A stretch of DNA of 64,000 bases from Deroplatys truncata (taxonomy: Eukaryota; Arthropoda; Insecta; Mantodea; Mantidae): NCBI GenBank assembly GCA_030765065.1, contig CM060990.1, positions 216,729,290-216,793,289 on the forward strand, written 5' to 3'. A program made the position numbers and the translations under genes. Under the pieces are notes generated by a model. The model worked only from the letters and a program-made list of their open reading frames with translations. It had not been told where the DNA came from and searched no databases. This document shows positions 54,487-64,000 of the stretch, piece by piece (within the stretch, counting starts at the first letter, position 1; every line of letters starts with the position of its first letter).

Positions 54487-57257
54487 ATGAGCTATAACAT
54501 AGTGGACAATATTTGTGCTGTTTACTGTTGCAATAGCCATGCCTGGCAACCAAAAGCACTGTCATTCTTTAGGTTTTGCAAGGAAAGAGAAAGGTAAATA
54601 GCATGAACCTGTAAGTGTAAAATATGTATAGATTGTTTTGAAGCATGCTTCCCGCATTTTACATTATTGCACACTGATTTGTAGTTCAGGTAACTGTTGA
54701 TTGTTATGTTGCAGACGTGGTGAATGGGTCAATAAATGTGGAACAGCCAATTTGGACGGCATTTTCAAGAAACGTGGACCCGAAAGAAATATATGCCTCA
54801 TACAGGATATGTGCAAAAACTTTCATCCCACAGACTTTTGCAATCCGGATTTAACAATCCAAGGGTATGTGTCTTTGCTTTATCACTTTAAATGTTAGAA
54901 ACTAAACATTTAAGAATCTACATTACCATTCCGTCGACCGCTCCTTATATAAATTATATTATTTAAAGATTAAAGAAGCATGGCAGGTCTTCATTGCTCT
55001 TGCCAGACAAAACTTCATTGGCATGCACATTACTAAAATCCCCAAAGAAACGAAAGATGGAGGAAAGTTTAGCAATTAATGCAGGATACCGCGTAGAAAA
55101 TAAAATCTGTGAGGATCAAGGTTTGTATCTCAAAATATTTAGAGCTTGTGCAATACTTTACCTTCTTCTTCCTCCACTGTTTACCCTCCTCGTATGTAGG
55201 ACTTACAAGCGGGTGCACGGAGTCAGAGGCTTGTCAAGGAGCAGGCACTTTGGATCAGATAGAATATTCAGGATGGATGATTAGCCCGATGCCTGGTATG
55301 AGAGTGAGGAAGTAGTTGATATGAAATGACGGTGAAAGAACTGAAAGGAAATGTGGCGATAGAACAGTTGGTGGAATGAATGGCGGGGAAAACCGGAGAA
55401 AACCCGCCCAGACATATTAAGCACCACAAATCCCACATGCGGGTTCCTGGGATAGAACCCGAGTCGCCTCGGTGAGAGGCGAGCGGTCTAGCCATTCGTC
55501 GCTGCCGCAATACTTTACCTCAGTGATAATTACTTTGATTTTTAAGGACAAAATTTCAAGTAGAATTTTTATTTACTTTAGGGCCTAGTGATGTAAGAGC
55601 ACCTTAAAGAACAAAGATTGCACTTGAATTTGAAATAAAAAATCTGCAGAGAAAATAGTAAAACCCTCAGAAACTGATCACTAAGCATAAGCAAATAGTA
55701 AAGCAGCTGAGAGAGGAGAACAGGAGCTTGAAAAAGATAAATGTTCAGCTCAACTGGTCACTTCCCTGCAAAGGGATCGATTTATGTCTCAACTGCAACA
55801 ACGCAACAATAAACCCAGATGTAGAAGATACTCACAATATGACAAGAATTTTGTGCTAGCTCTGCATTTTGTGTCTCCTAATGCTTATCGCCACTTACAT
55901 AAGATGATGTGTTTACCAACCGTAAGGTCATTGCGTTGCAGCAACTTCAAGTTGGCCCAGCAATAAGTCCAACTGTGCTTACACTGTTGAAACTTACATT
56001 AAATATACTCATTCTGAAAAGGTCGTTTCCACAGTATTAGGTGAAGTGGCACTCAAACGCCTTGTTTCTTATGATGCCAAGAAAGATTTATTTTAAGGTT
56101 ATTCTGACTTAGGTCCAGGAAATCCCGGTTTCAAAGTTAAAAAATTACAGAAATGTACAAAAATTCCAAACAGGTTTTGGACTACTAGTTCTCCTGTAAT
56201 GCTATGCCAGGGGAGAAACAGAAGAATATATTATTACATTTTATGCGGGAAGTTCACTATTGTTGATTTTTCCCAAAAGTAGTTGTTTGCGATCAAGGAA
56301 CAAATAACCTTTCAATGAGAAGACTCATTGCTTGTACTCAGGAAAATCGTTTTCTTAACATCAATGACGATAGTATGTACTTCTTTCATGACACCACACA
56401 CTTGACAGAATCTCTAAGAAATAATTTTAAGAAGCACAATATATAGTTTAAAGATAATATTTTTAAATTGATGCATATTATCTAACTTTATGAGAAAGAC
56501 AAGCTAACGAATCTCCGTTTGTGTCCAAAATTGCCATTGGAACACATAGACCTACCCCCATTCAGTCCTATAAGGGTCTGTCTCGCGACTCATTTATTGA
56601 GTCACGCAGTCAGATAAGCAATTTCAGTCTATGTTCATTTTGGAAGCTTACTGGCTGAAGCCCCAGAGACAGCGGAGTCCGTAGAAATGATTGATAAAGG
56701 CTTCGACTGCTTCAATTCCAGTTCATTTAACACTGCAAAATGTCCCCTGAAACCTATAAACGATACTTCTGCTCACTTACTAAATGCCTTACTAAATAAT
56801 TTTCAGGAGTTTAAGAAACTTTTACAATCGCCAACAAAAAGCCTAACGCACCATGTTTCAGAGGTTGGGAAGAAAGCATTATCGCACTAAAGCTCTTATG
56901 GAAAAATCTAAGAGAGGATTTTAACATTCAAATTTTCTCATCGGAAGATTCACCGAAGACTGTATAAAGAAGCTGCTTTCTACTGTACGATTCAAAGGCG
57001 GAAATAACATTAGTATAGGTTTTATCAAGTTTAGAGCTGCCACAATGGCTATGATGACGCCTCAGTTATTGTTTCTTTCTGAAAATGACAATTGTGAAAT
57101 AGACATTTGCAAATTTCTGGCGAAAAAGAAAGATACAAAGGCTAGTAATTTCAGTGTTTTATTACACAGTCAAAACAAATTTGCTATAGAAACTATGCCT
57201 ATGGAAGATTTGGAGCTTTCCAACTTGGATTCCACTGACATAGAAATTGATCACTAA
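54487..57257 (+). pseudogene. P-element/THAP9-like transposase gene with introns
   Basis: Exon 1 (54,487-54,593) encodes the start of a THAP zinc finger: NICAVYCCNSHAW, LSFFRFCKEREK, with a GTAAAT donor. Exon 2 (54,715-54,864) continues in phase: RRGEWVNKCGTANLDGIF, ICLIQDMCKNFHPTDF; donor GTATGT. Exon 3 (54,987-55,120) is in phase: KSPKKRKMEESLAIN. Exon 4 begins near 55,584 after TTTACTTTAG, with in-frame stops. It contains a coiled coil (KQIVKQLREENRSLKKIN), RYSQYDKNFVLALHFVSPNA, ALKRLVSYDAKKD, VVCDQGTNNLSMRRLI (catalytic-region Asp), FFHDTTHLTESLRNNF and FLIGRFTEDCIKKLLSTV then RFKGGNN. This is the P superfamily motif order. Multiple stops and frameshifts after exon 3 make it inactive. Confidence 0.88.
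55164..55506 (-). mobile_element. tRNA-derived SINE with 14-bp target duplication in a P-element intron
   Basis: The minus strand reads GCAGCGACGAATGGCTAGAC and CGGGTTCTATCCC (B box), then GGCGGGTTTTCTCCGG and TTTTCCCCGCC in the body. GCAATACTTTACCT lies at 55,150-55,163 and 55,507-55,520, a perfect 14-bp duplication. The insertion is between exon 3 and exon 4 of the P-element gene. The open frame at 55,268-55,510 on the minus strand is part of the SINE, not a gene. Confidence 0.92.
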
Positions 57258-57910
57258 TGGAAAATGCAAACTACTATATAACTGGATGGGTCTGTAGAAT
57301 ATTCAGACATGAATCAAGTAAAACTACTTGACACGTCCAGAAAATAAAACGCCACCATGCAATAAACATATCGCCAAAAAGGAATAAGACATTGTCAGAT
57401 TATTGTACCCTGGCCAATGTGCCAAAGAAGTATCAAAAATTGTTTTTGATGTATACAACCAACATTTTGAATAGCTATTGTGAAAAACGTAGGGCAGGAG
57501 TAAAGAGTGCATTAAAAAAGATTATTACTATTCCAAAGTAATTTAATGTATGTGAAGAATACTGCAATGTGTTTACTGATAGGTGTCTGAATGTGATGAT
57601 AAACTGCTCCATTAAGCAGCAAAACGATACAAGAAGACAAGTAGTAAGCAAGAAAAGTAGAAAATGTTCTGCACAACGAAGGAAAGAAATGCTACGAAAG
57701 TGGTAATATTTTAACTTACATGTAGATTGTAGATATACTGCCTATGTATATCTGTTAGAAGTGTCCATTGTTTTCTGAAGATGTTTATCCTTGTTGTATA
57801 ATGCTATTGTTATGGCCATGTTACGAATAAATGTAAATTATGTTGATACACCAAAAAATGCTATTATTTTGAATTGCTCTCTACCTCTATTTCTCCCTGA
57901 TCCCTGCCCT

Positions 57911-57955
57911 TCGTTCATTTCGTGCCGCTAGAGGCGCTTCAGTAGCACTTTCGCC
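57911..57955 (-). repeat. P-element right inverted repeat
   Basis: Reverse complement of 54,365-54,409 with about six mismatches. Confidence 0.88.
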
Positions 57956-57980
57956 TCTCACTCGCGAATGAAACGCGGAG

Positions 57981-58251
57981 AAAATGGAGTTTTTATTTAT
58001 GGAGGCTCTTCTCCTAAGGTTCTTAGCGTGCCATTCTATACTGAGTGTGAAAACCGGAACTTTTTCTCAGAGGCCTCTTTATCAGGTTTGAGACTTTTAC
58101 GTGCGTAAATCTACGACACGGAACCACCGGCTTTACTGACTTTCCGAAGGGATTTTTACGTCCGAAGAAAATCCATCGCCTTCCGCCGTGTTTGAACCCT
58201 AGACCTCGAGAACTATGGGCTAGCATGGTACCCCTAGACCACGGAGGACGA
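57981..58251 (-). mobile_element. tRNA-derived SINE family C, copy 3
   Basis: Minus-strand head GTCGTCCTCCGTGGTC then TAGGGGTACCATG (A box) and CTAGGGTTCAAAC (B box), body CGTAGATTTACGCACG and CCTGATAAAGAGGCC, end CCATAAATAAAAA. Flanks GAATGAAACGCGGAG (57,966-57,980) and ATTGAACGCGCAGAG (58,252-58,266) are an imperfect direct repeat and probable target duplication. It sits at the outer edge of the P element, between it and the THAP duplication. Confidence 0.85.
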
Positions 58252-58309
58252 CATTGAACGCGCAGAGTTTCCGGTATTGGTATAATAAGGTATTTGTTAC
58301 TTGATATAA

Positions 58310-59519
58310 GCTGACACATCGGCGTAAAAGTTGACAGTAAAGCAAGTTCCTGCGCAATGCCAATTTTCGCAGTTAGAGGCGCTGACTTATTCCATAAGCT
58401 TCTACTAGACTACATTCTTGTCGACTTACTTCAAATATTATTTATATGCTATGTTCATGGCTTTATAGCTCTTAGACGTTTAATGATTATAGTTTCGAAT
58501 TATGTAATAACAAACGGTTAGCAATCCCGTTGTTATAAAGTATAACGTAAATATACATACGGAGATTCACCCCCAAGTAATTTCTCTTTCTCACTACTAT
58601 ACCGATATAAGTATTACAAATCAGTGAACTGGTGGGTAATAAATGCATTATTTTGAGCTTTCCAATGAGCATACATTTCAATAAAAGCAAAACCTTTCAG
58701 TTAAGTAATAGTTTTTGCAGTATGAATGTCTGTGTTTTATGTTTGTTAAACTTTTAAAATTGAAATGTATAATATTTGCATTTAATTGATAATTGAATAA
58801 AATAGTTTATTTCTATGTATCTTACTGTAAGTCAAAATTACAAAAAGGATATGGCTTGTCATTACGCGTATTCCCAAAATACAATGAACTAAAAAATAAA
58901 TGGTGCATGGTAATTTGTCGCGAAAGAGATAAACTGGACTCTCTTTGGACTCCAGGATCAAAGTCAATGGTCTATAGTAGGCATTTCAAACAAACTGATT
59001 ACAGCATCAGAACATCTACAAAGTGCCTACTTCCTATTGTTGTTCCATCAATATTTGAGGGTTCCCACCACATAAAAAAGTATTCACTCTGCAAGATGTG
59101 GAAACAAAAGAAAACAAAACACCGAAATCGGAAATGAAAACTATCCCATATGGAAAGTGGAACATGTGTACCATATACATCTAATGTGACTTTCAATGAC
59201 ACTTCAACTGCACCAGGTAATCTAATGTGACAATCAATGAGCATTAAATTGCAGAATCAATGCAAAAACTACAGGTACACAATGCTAATTTCGAAAATAA
59301 AATATAATTCCCCTATCCTTTAAAATACAGCACAAAATATTGGTTAGAAAATGCAGAAAACTAAAGCAGGTCATATCATGACTTAAAAACACAATACAGA
59401 ATTTAAAACAGAAGCTCTGCAATGCTGAAATCAAAAGAAAGAAACCAAACAGCTTAGCAAAATAAAAAGGCAGCTGAAGACGGTAGTTTAAAAATCTTGT
59501 GAAATAATAGCAGCGGGTC
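58310..59519 (+). repeat. THAP tandem duplication, unit 1 (left part)
   Basis: Matches 61,886-62,690 in direct orientation (landmarks CCGTTGTTATAA, ATATACATACGGAGAT, CCAATGAGCATACA, TCAGTAATAGTTTTTGCAG). The remainder of unit 1 resumes at 61,265 after an inserted hAT-like element and matches 62,830-63,345. Unit 1 also has about 400 extra bases after the THAP region (59,140-59,519) that unit 2 lacks. Confidence 0.85.
58802..59137 (+). pseudogene. THAP-domain gene remnant, copy 1
   Basis: Reads VYFYVSYCKSKLQKGYG, RVFPKYNELKNKWCMVICR, LDSLWTPGSKSMVYSRHF, VVPSIFEG: THAP zinc finger (CxxxC ... W ... CxxHF with the AVPTIF-like end). Compared with copy 2, the start ATG has become ATA, the first Cys is Tyr and the third Cys is Tyr (VYSRHF), so the zinc site is lost, although the frame is open. 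Downstream to about 59,500 a Lys-rich coiled-coil-like stretch (ILVRKCRKLKQVIS, NLKQKLCNAEIKRKK) resembles the region after THAP in P-type proteins. Confidence 0.72.
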
Positions 59520-61264
59520 CAGTGACGGCTCGTGATTTGCAAGTTTGTGAGGGCTGTAGGTGGGTTTTCGTATTAAGCACGCTTTACACGGCAGGTTTTA
59601 TTCCACAGTTTACCACAGAACACTATAAAAGAAAAAGAACCATATAAACCAAAATGCTCTATATATAATTTCTTGTTTGTTCTGCTTACTGTTTGTATTT
59701 TTCAGCACCAAAGTTCTACGCACTAGTGAAATTCAAAAATAAAATTGCAATAAAACGCATCTATCAAAGCGAGCGTAAATTAAACTATATTAATAATTAC
59801 TACTTTATTCCTTCTAGTGGCAGTAAACCTTCTGTTATGTGTATTATTCGGTGCACCCGCGGGTTAACGAGTATCGGTTAAAATCTCAGTCGAGAATACA
59901 CGGCTTTATAACAAATAAATGTTTTGTGCGTTGTTTTCACAAAATAAATGATTTACAAAATTAATGATACATGCTTGCACACAGAAAATGCTGTGTTTCG
60001 AGAAATATTTCTTCGAAGTTTTACAGTCTAACTTCTATAATAATATTTATTGAGGCGTCAGAGTAAGAACATAATTTCTTAAGCGGAAACGTAGAGTTTA
60101 TCTTCTCTCGTTGCTCAAACTGATCTTGTGTCTAAACCTGCATGTGATGATACTAAGGAGTCAACAACACGCATTGGAAGATTTTCAAGCGTATAAAATA
60201 AACTGTAGGAAATTATTATGCATCTACTTGCCTAAAAAATAAACTTGACTATAAACTAACTTAATCAATATACTTATTTTCGTCTCCTTTTTTGAACAAA
60301 ATGGCTGAAATCAACACCTTATTAATATAACAAATGGTTAAATAAGTCTGTCTTTCTTCATTGATTTCCTAACAAACGATTTTATCCTCTTGAGAGTTGA
60401 AAAGCACATTTCAATCTGTGATGTGGTTATGTGAATCGTACAAACGATGCGCTGGTATTTACATTGCCCATTATGATTTTTAATTAATTAACTTTAAATG
60501 TACACACGGTTTTTAACAGTCCTCACCAAGAGCACACCACTTACATGGAATCCACTGGTTAAATTGTCTATTTTACACACTTTCTTCCGAATCCTGTACG
60601 TAACTAACACGTACGTGTGTGAATTGCAGCACTGCGTGTGAGCGCGTGCACTGTGATTATGTGACGCGCAAAAAGTGGCCAGCATCGATTGTAGTTTAAG
60701 GGGGATTATTTATGTTCTGTCCTAAATAATTTTAATTCTACAATGCTATACTTTAAATCGCACTATAACTTAAGACTTTAATTATATCTAAGATCAGTTC
60801 ACATAACAGAATTAAATTTTAGACAGGACTGAGTACATCTTTTTCCATATGGGATGGCAGTGAAACTGAATGACTTCACATTGAAAAGACCGCGTGAAGT
60901 AAGAACCAATAGTGAAACGCTTTGGAGTCCGCCAAATTGCCATTACCTCTCTGTACCCTCGGCTTTAAACGAGGTATTCCCCTTCGTCCGTCTCACTTCT
61001 AGCAGTATCCACAAACCCGAAGATTCCCAGACGGTTTTGGTGTAGTCCGAAATACACTCCACAAGGAAACCATTTGCGTTACTCGCTGTACATACGTTTC
61101 AAAAAAAAATCAAACAAAACAAAATCTACAAACTAAATCAGGGAGTGCAGAAATTAATACTATAATGACATCTGATGTTGTTCTGCCTTTCCTGTTTTTA
61201 TTTTTTATTTACGGGGCGTTTACTTTTGGGGAGGGCGCCGTCCTAAAGTCCTCCATCGCCACTG
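59520..61264. mobile_element. hAT-like non-autonomous element inserted in THAP unit 1
   Basis: Starts CAGTGACGGCTCGTGATTTG and ends CCATCGCCACTG, giving related inverted ends CAGTGACGG and CAGTGGCGA, a start common among insect hAT elements. Unit 2 of the surrounding duplication has no such sequence. The flanking 8-mers AGCGGGTC and AGCATATC agree at only five positions, so the duplication has decayed or the boundary is slightly off. No coding content over 1.7 kb. Confidence 0.6.
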
Positions 61265-61885
61265 AGCATATCTTAATTTTTCTTTCAATCAAAGGGCGAT
61301 TAATAGGTATGTTAATTCTTCGTTGAGTACAAAACACGATTTTCAATGCATACATGTTTTATTGCTATTTATGGTGCTAAAATTAGGAGTTGTAAGCAAA
61401 GTTTATAAGCTTTAACGTCTAAATATCACGTATATGGGACCATTGTACATCACTAACTCCAGAATGTTCGAACACGATTAATAATGTGAAAATAACACCG
61501 GTATAACCTGATTTTTTGATAACTTTCATGTTCTGCAAACAATTCATTAGCATGCTTTACGAGCTACTTTAATCTCCAAATATGTCACTTAATGTTGGGT
61601 CCATTTTACATCACAACACAGAAAATTTACAAGGGTATTTCAGCTTAACTCGATTAGTAATCCTAGACAAAGCTCGATTTCTTTTTAAGGTTGACAACGT
61701 AGTTACAATTTGTAATTAATCACTCACTTTGACAATTCCATAATACATAGTAATGGTAGCTTTCCCGATTTTATTGTGCCCGAGCGATTCTAGCAGCAGT
61801 AAGTGCAAATACGTCCAGGGGTCCAATCAGGGACGAGAATACGCCCGCTCCTAATTCTAGTAAGCAATGTAATTGCGTATCTTCT
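61265..61885 (+). repeat. THAP tandem duplication, unit 1 (right part)
   Basis: Matches 62,830-63,345 in direct orientation (TAGGTATGTTAATTCTTC, TATGGGACCATT, ACTAACTCCAGAAT, AACTTTCATGTTCTGCA, AGTGCAAATACGTCCAGG against AGTGCCAACACGTCCAGG). Noncoding. Confidence 0.85.
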
Positions 61886-63345
61886 TCATTACTGGTACCA
61901 TTGCAGATTTAAATTGGCGCATCAGTGTGAGAATTGACAATAAAATAGGTTCCTGCCAATACCAATTTGTCCCAGTAGTGGCGCTCAAATACTCCCTAAA
62001 ACTTCTAGCAGATAGCTATAATGACAATGAAGTCTTGGCGACTTATTTAAAATATTGTTTATATATTTAATGTTCACGATGCTATACAGCACATTAGATG
62101 GATCTAATTGGTTGACACTCCCGTTGTTATAAGATCTGACGAAATATACATACGGAGATCTAGCCCCCAAGTAACTTTCCCTTTCTTCCTGCTATACCCA
62201 ACCAACGATATCGCAAAACACTGAACCGACGGGAAATAAAATTTAATGCATTGTTTTGAGTTTTCCAATGAGCATACAACACCTTTCAGTTCAGTAATAG
62301 TTTTTGCAGCGTGTATGTCCGTGTGTTAAGCTCTCTAAACTGAAATGTGTAATATTTACATTTAATCCATACTTACATAAAATGGTTTATTCCTGTGTAC
62401 CATACTGTAAGGCAAAAAAAGAATGTGGCTAGTCATTCCATGCACTTCTAAAAGACGATGAACTGAAAACGAAATGGTGCATACTAATTTCTCGCCAAGG
62501 AAACAAGCTAGGCTCTCTGTGGATACCAGGGCCAAGAACTGTGGTCTGTGACAGGCATTTCAAACAAACTGATTACAGCATCAGCACATCTACTAAGTGC
62601 TACTTACTAAAGTTGTGCCATCAATATTTGAAGGATTCCCACCACATAAAATGTGTTCAATCTTTAAGATGCTGAAACAAAAGAAACTGAAATGAAGAAA
62701 CACTGAAATGGAAATGCATTTACATTTTCTTTCTCTTCCAAATCTATTTTTGCAAAATTGTGCTCCATCATGTCAAATTTATTATTTATGGTGTGGGCTA
62801 GGCGTGGGGAAAGTACCATTGCTTACTAGATATTATAGGTATGTTAATTCTTCAGTGAGTAGGTACTAACATGATTTTCAAAGCATGCATATTTTATTAC
62901 TGTATTATGCTGTTAAAATTAGGAAAGCAAAGTTTACAAGCCTTAACATCTAAATACCACTTATATGGGACCATTATACACCACTAACTCCAGAATTTTC
63001 GAATATGGTTAATACATCCTATATAACCTGATTTCTTCATAACTTTCATGTTCTGCATGCAATTCATTGGCAAGGTTTACAAGCTGCTTTAACCTTCATT
63101 ATACATCCCAGAGAACTTACGAAGGTATTTAATACGATTAGTAATCCTAAAAAACACAAATATACTATAGTTTCTTCTTAATTTCACAACGTAACTACAA
63201 TTCCTAATTAATCACTCATTTTCACAATTCCCAAATCTAGGTTGTGATCGAGCGATCCTAGAGGCAGTAAGTGCCAACACGTCCAGGTACTCGGTCAGGA
63301 TGGAGTTTACGCCAGTTTGTAATATCTAGTAAGCATAGAATGGTA
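61886..63345 (+). repeat. THAP tandem duplication, unit 2
   Basis: Second copy of the duplicated unit, uninterrupted. It begins right where unit 1 ends, so the two are in tandem. It is about 0.4 kb shorter than unit 1 because the region after the THAP frame is deleted. Confidence 0.85.
62392..62650 (+). pseudogene. THAP-domain gene remnant, copy 2
   Basis: From ATG 62,392: MVYSCVPYCKAKKECG, a stop, then FHALLKDDELKTKWCIL, LGSLWIPGPRTVVCDRHFKQ and, after a one-base deletion, KVVPSIFEG. All four zinc ligands of the C2CH THAP finger are preserved (CVPYC and CDRH), but one stop and one frameshift break the frame. Comparison with copy 1 shows complementary damage. Probably derived from a P-type transposase N-terminus, given the neighbouring P element, but no DDE-region sequence is attached. 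Confidence 0.75.
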
Positions 63346-64000
63346 CAGTCAGCTTTAGGATTTTAGCAGCAATTGCTGTTTACTAGTAAAAGTGAGGAAT
63401 GGATATGGCTGAAGAGGAAGGTAAATATTTAGTGGTGTCAGAGCTTTGAAGAGAATATTGGGTTTTTGAAACTTTAATACTTTATCTAAGTGGCTAATCA
63501 CTTACTGAAGATTACAGACTGTAAAGAAAACATCTTTATATCCATAGAAATATAAAGAGAAGAATTTAAGAAGTCAAATAGTGCTCAGGTGTTCTCTGTT
63601 TCTATAATTTGTTATGAAATTTTAATTTTAAATATTAGCGCTCTGAAATTTTGATATACGTGTATATAATGTACATACACTTACTTCAATTCTTTTTAAG
63701 CACAGAATATTGCAATTGTCCTGTAGGAAATTCTATGTAGGTATTATGTTCAAACCCACGTTAAATGTTATGATTGCGTTGTTTCTAAATAAGGAAACGT
63801 GCACCTTTAGTGGGAATTCAAGGTAAGAAGGAACACTGCGAAATTCATGAGCCTGGATGTAGCAAGTTGAAGATGGAGAGAATTAGCAAATGAACTCATT
63901 TCCCACAATGTCTCAACCCACAAGACTATAAACTAAATGTTAAACGCTTATGGAGATTGCACCAGCAAAACAATGAGCGCCATAAACAAAGTGACTGAAG
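63346..64000. other. AT-rich sequence to the window end
   Basis: No feature recognised. Confidence 0.5.

Larger units (their letters stand above)
54350..57968 (+). mobile_element. P-element-like transposon with ~45-bp inverted ends
   Basis: 54,365-54,409 and 57,911-57,955 are inverted repeats with about six mismatches in 45 bases (landmarks GCGCCTCTAGCGGCA and GAAATGAACGA on the left and their complements on the right). Similarity weakens but continues outward to about 54,350 and 57,968 (TTCGCG). The 3.6-kb span encloses a P-type transposase gene on the plus strand. A SINE is inserted in its third intron (55,164-55,506) and another at its right edge (57,981). No clean 8-bp target duplication was recognised, probably because of the SINE and decay. 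Confidence 0.85.

Noticed and set aside
55268..55510. 80-codon minus-strand frame
   Set aside because: It is inside the SINE bounded by the 14-bp target duplication.

Overview
The window looks like AT-rich, repeat-dense nuclear DNA of an arthropod, most likely an insect with a large genome. The evidence is the set of transposon families: non-LTR retrotransposons of CR1/Jockey-like, I-like and RTE-like type, three Tc1/mariner-type transposons plus one with a DD82E catalytic triad, a P-element/THAP9-like gene with introns, hAT-like terminal-repeat elements and several tRNA-derived SINE families. I found no convincing intact host gene, no rRNA or functional tRNA gene, no CRISPR array and nothing prokaryotic. 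Species cannot be fixed from the sequence; a polyneopteran insect is a guess.

Layout. 0.2-3.5 kb: a minus-strand LINE with an SGNH-hydrolase ORF1 and endonuclease-RT ORF2, joined to a piece of a second LINE. 5.4-7.3 kb: two more decayed LINE pieces. 7.3-10.5 kb: a GC-rich dispersed block, a tandem array, SINEs and a fold-back. 11.7-20.7 kb: a GT-rich minisatellite split by a full-length I-like LINE (12,726-20,226) that itself carries a SINE and a Tc1 element inside its RNase H region. 21.4-27.4 kb: dispersed repeats and a terminal-repeat element (called here the CAGGACC element) that has been hit by a second terminal-repeat element. 29.6-31.5 kb: a DD82E transposon with TA target duplication and a nearly intact transposase. 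32.1-33.6 kb: a Tc1-like DD34E element with perfect 26-bp inverted ends. 35.9-42.1 kb: two copies of one hAT-like element in opposite orientation about 590 bp apart; one carries a mariner and a SINE pair, the other carries a second CAGGACC element. 42-52 kb is mostly plain AT-rich sequence with a Myb/SANT-like remnant (46.4 kb) and a THAP remnant (49.0 kb). 52.4-53.9 kb: an RTE-like RT relic. 54.35-58.0 kb: a P element whose exon-intron structure can be read, with SINEs in its third intron and at its right edge. 58.3-63.3 kb: a tandem duplication of a THAP-containing unit, the first copy split by a hAT-like element.

The window is best read as a stratified pile of insertions. In several places a second, uninterrupted copy of the target lies in the same window, so insertion boundaries and target-site duplications can be defined directly. 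All transposon genes seen are broken except possibly the DD82E transposase (one frameshift near the N-terminus) and the Tc1-like transposase at 32.4-33.3 kb (a few frameshifts).
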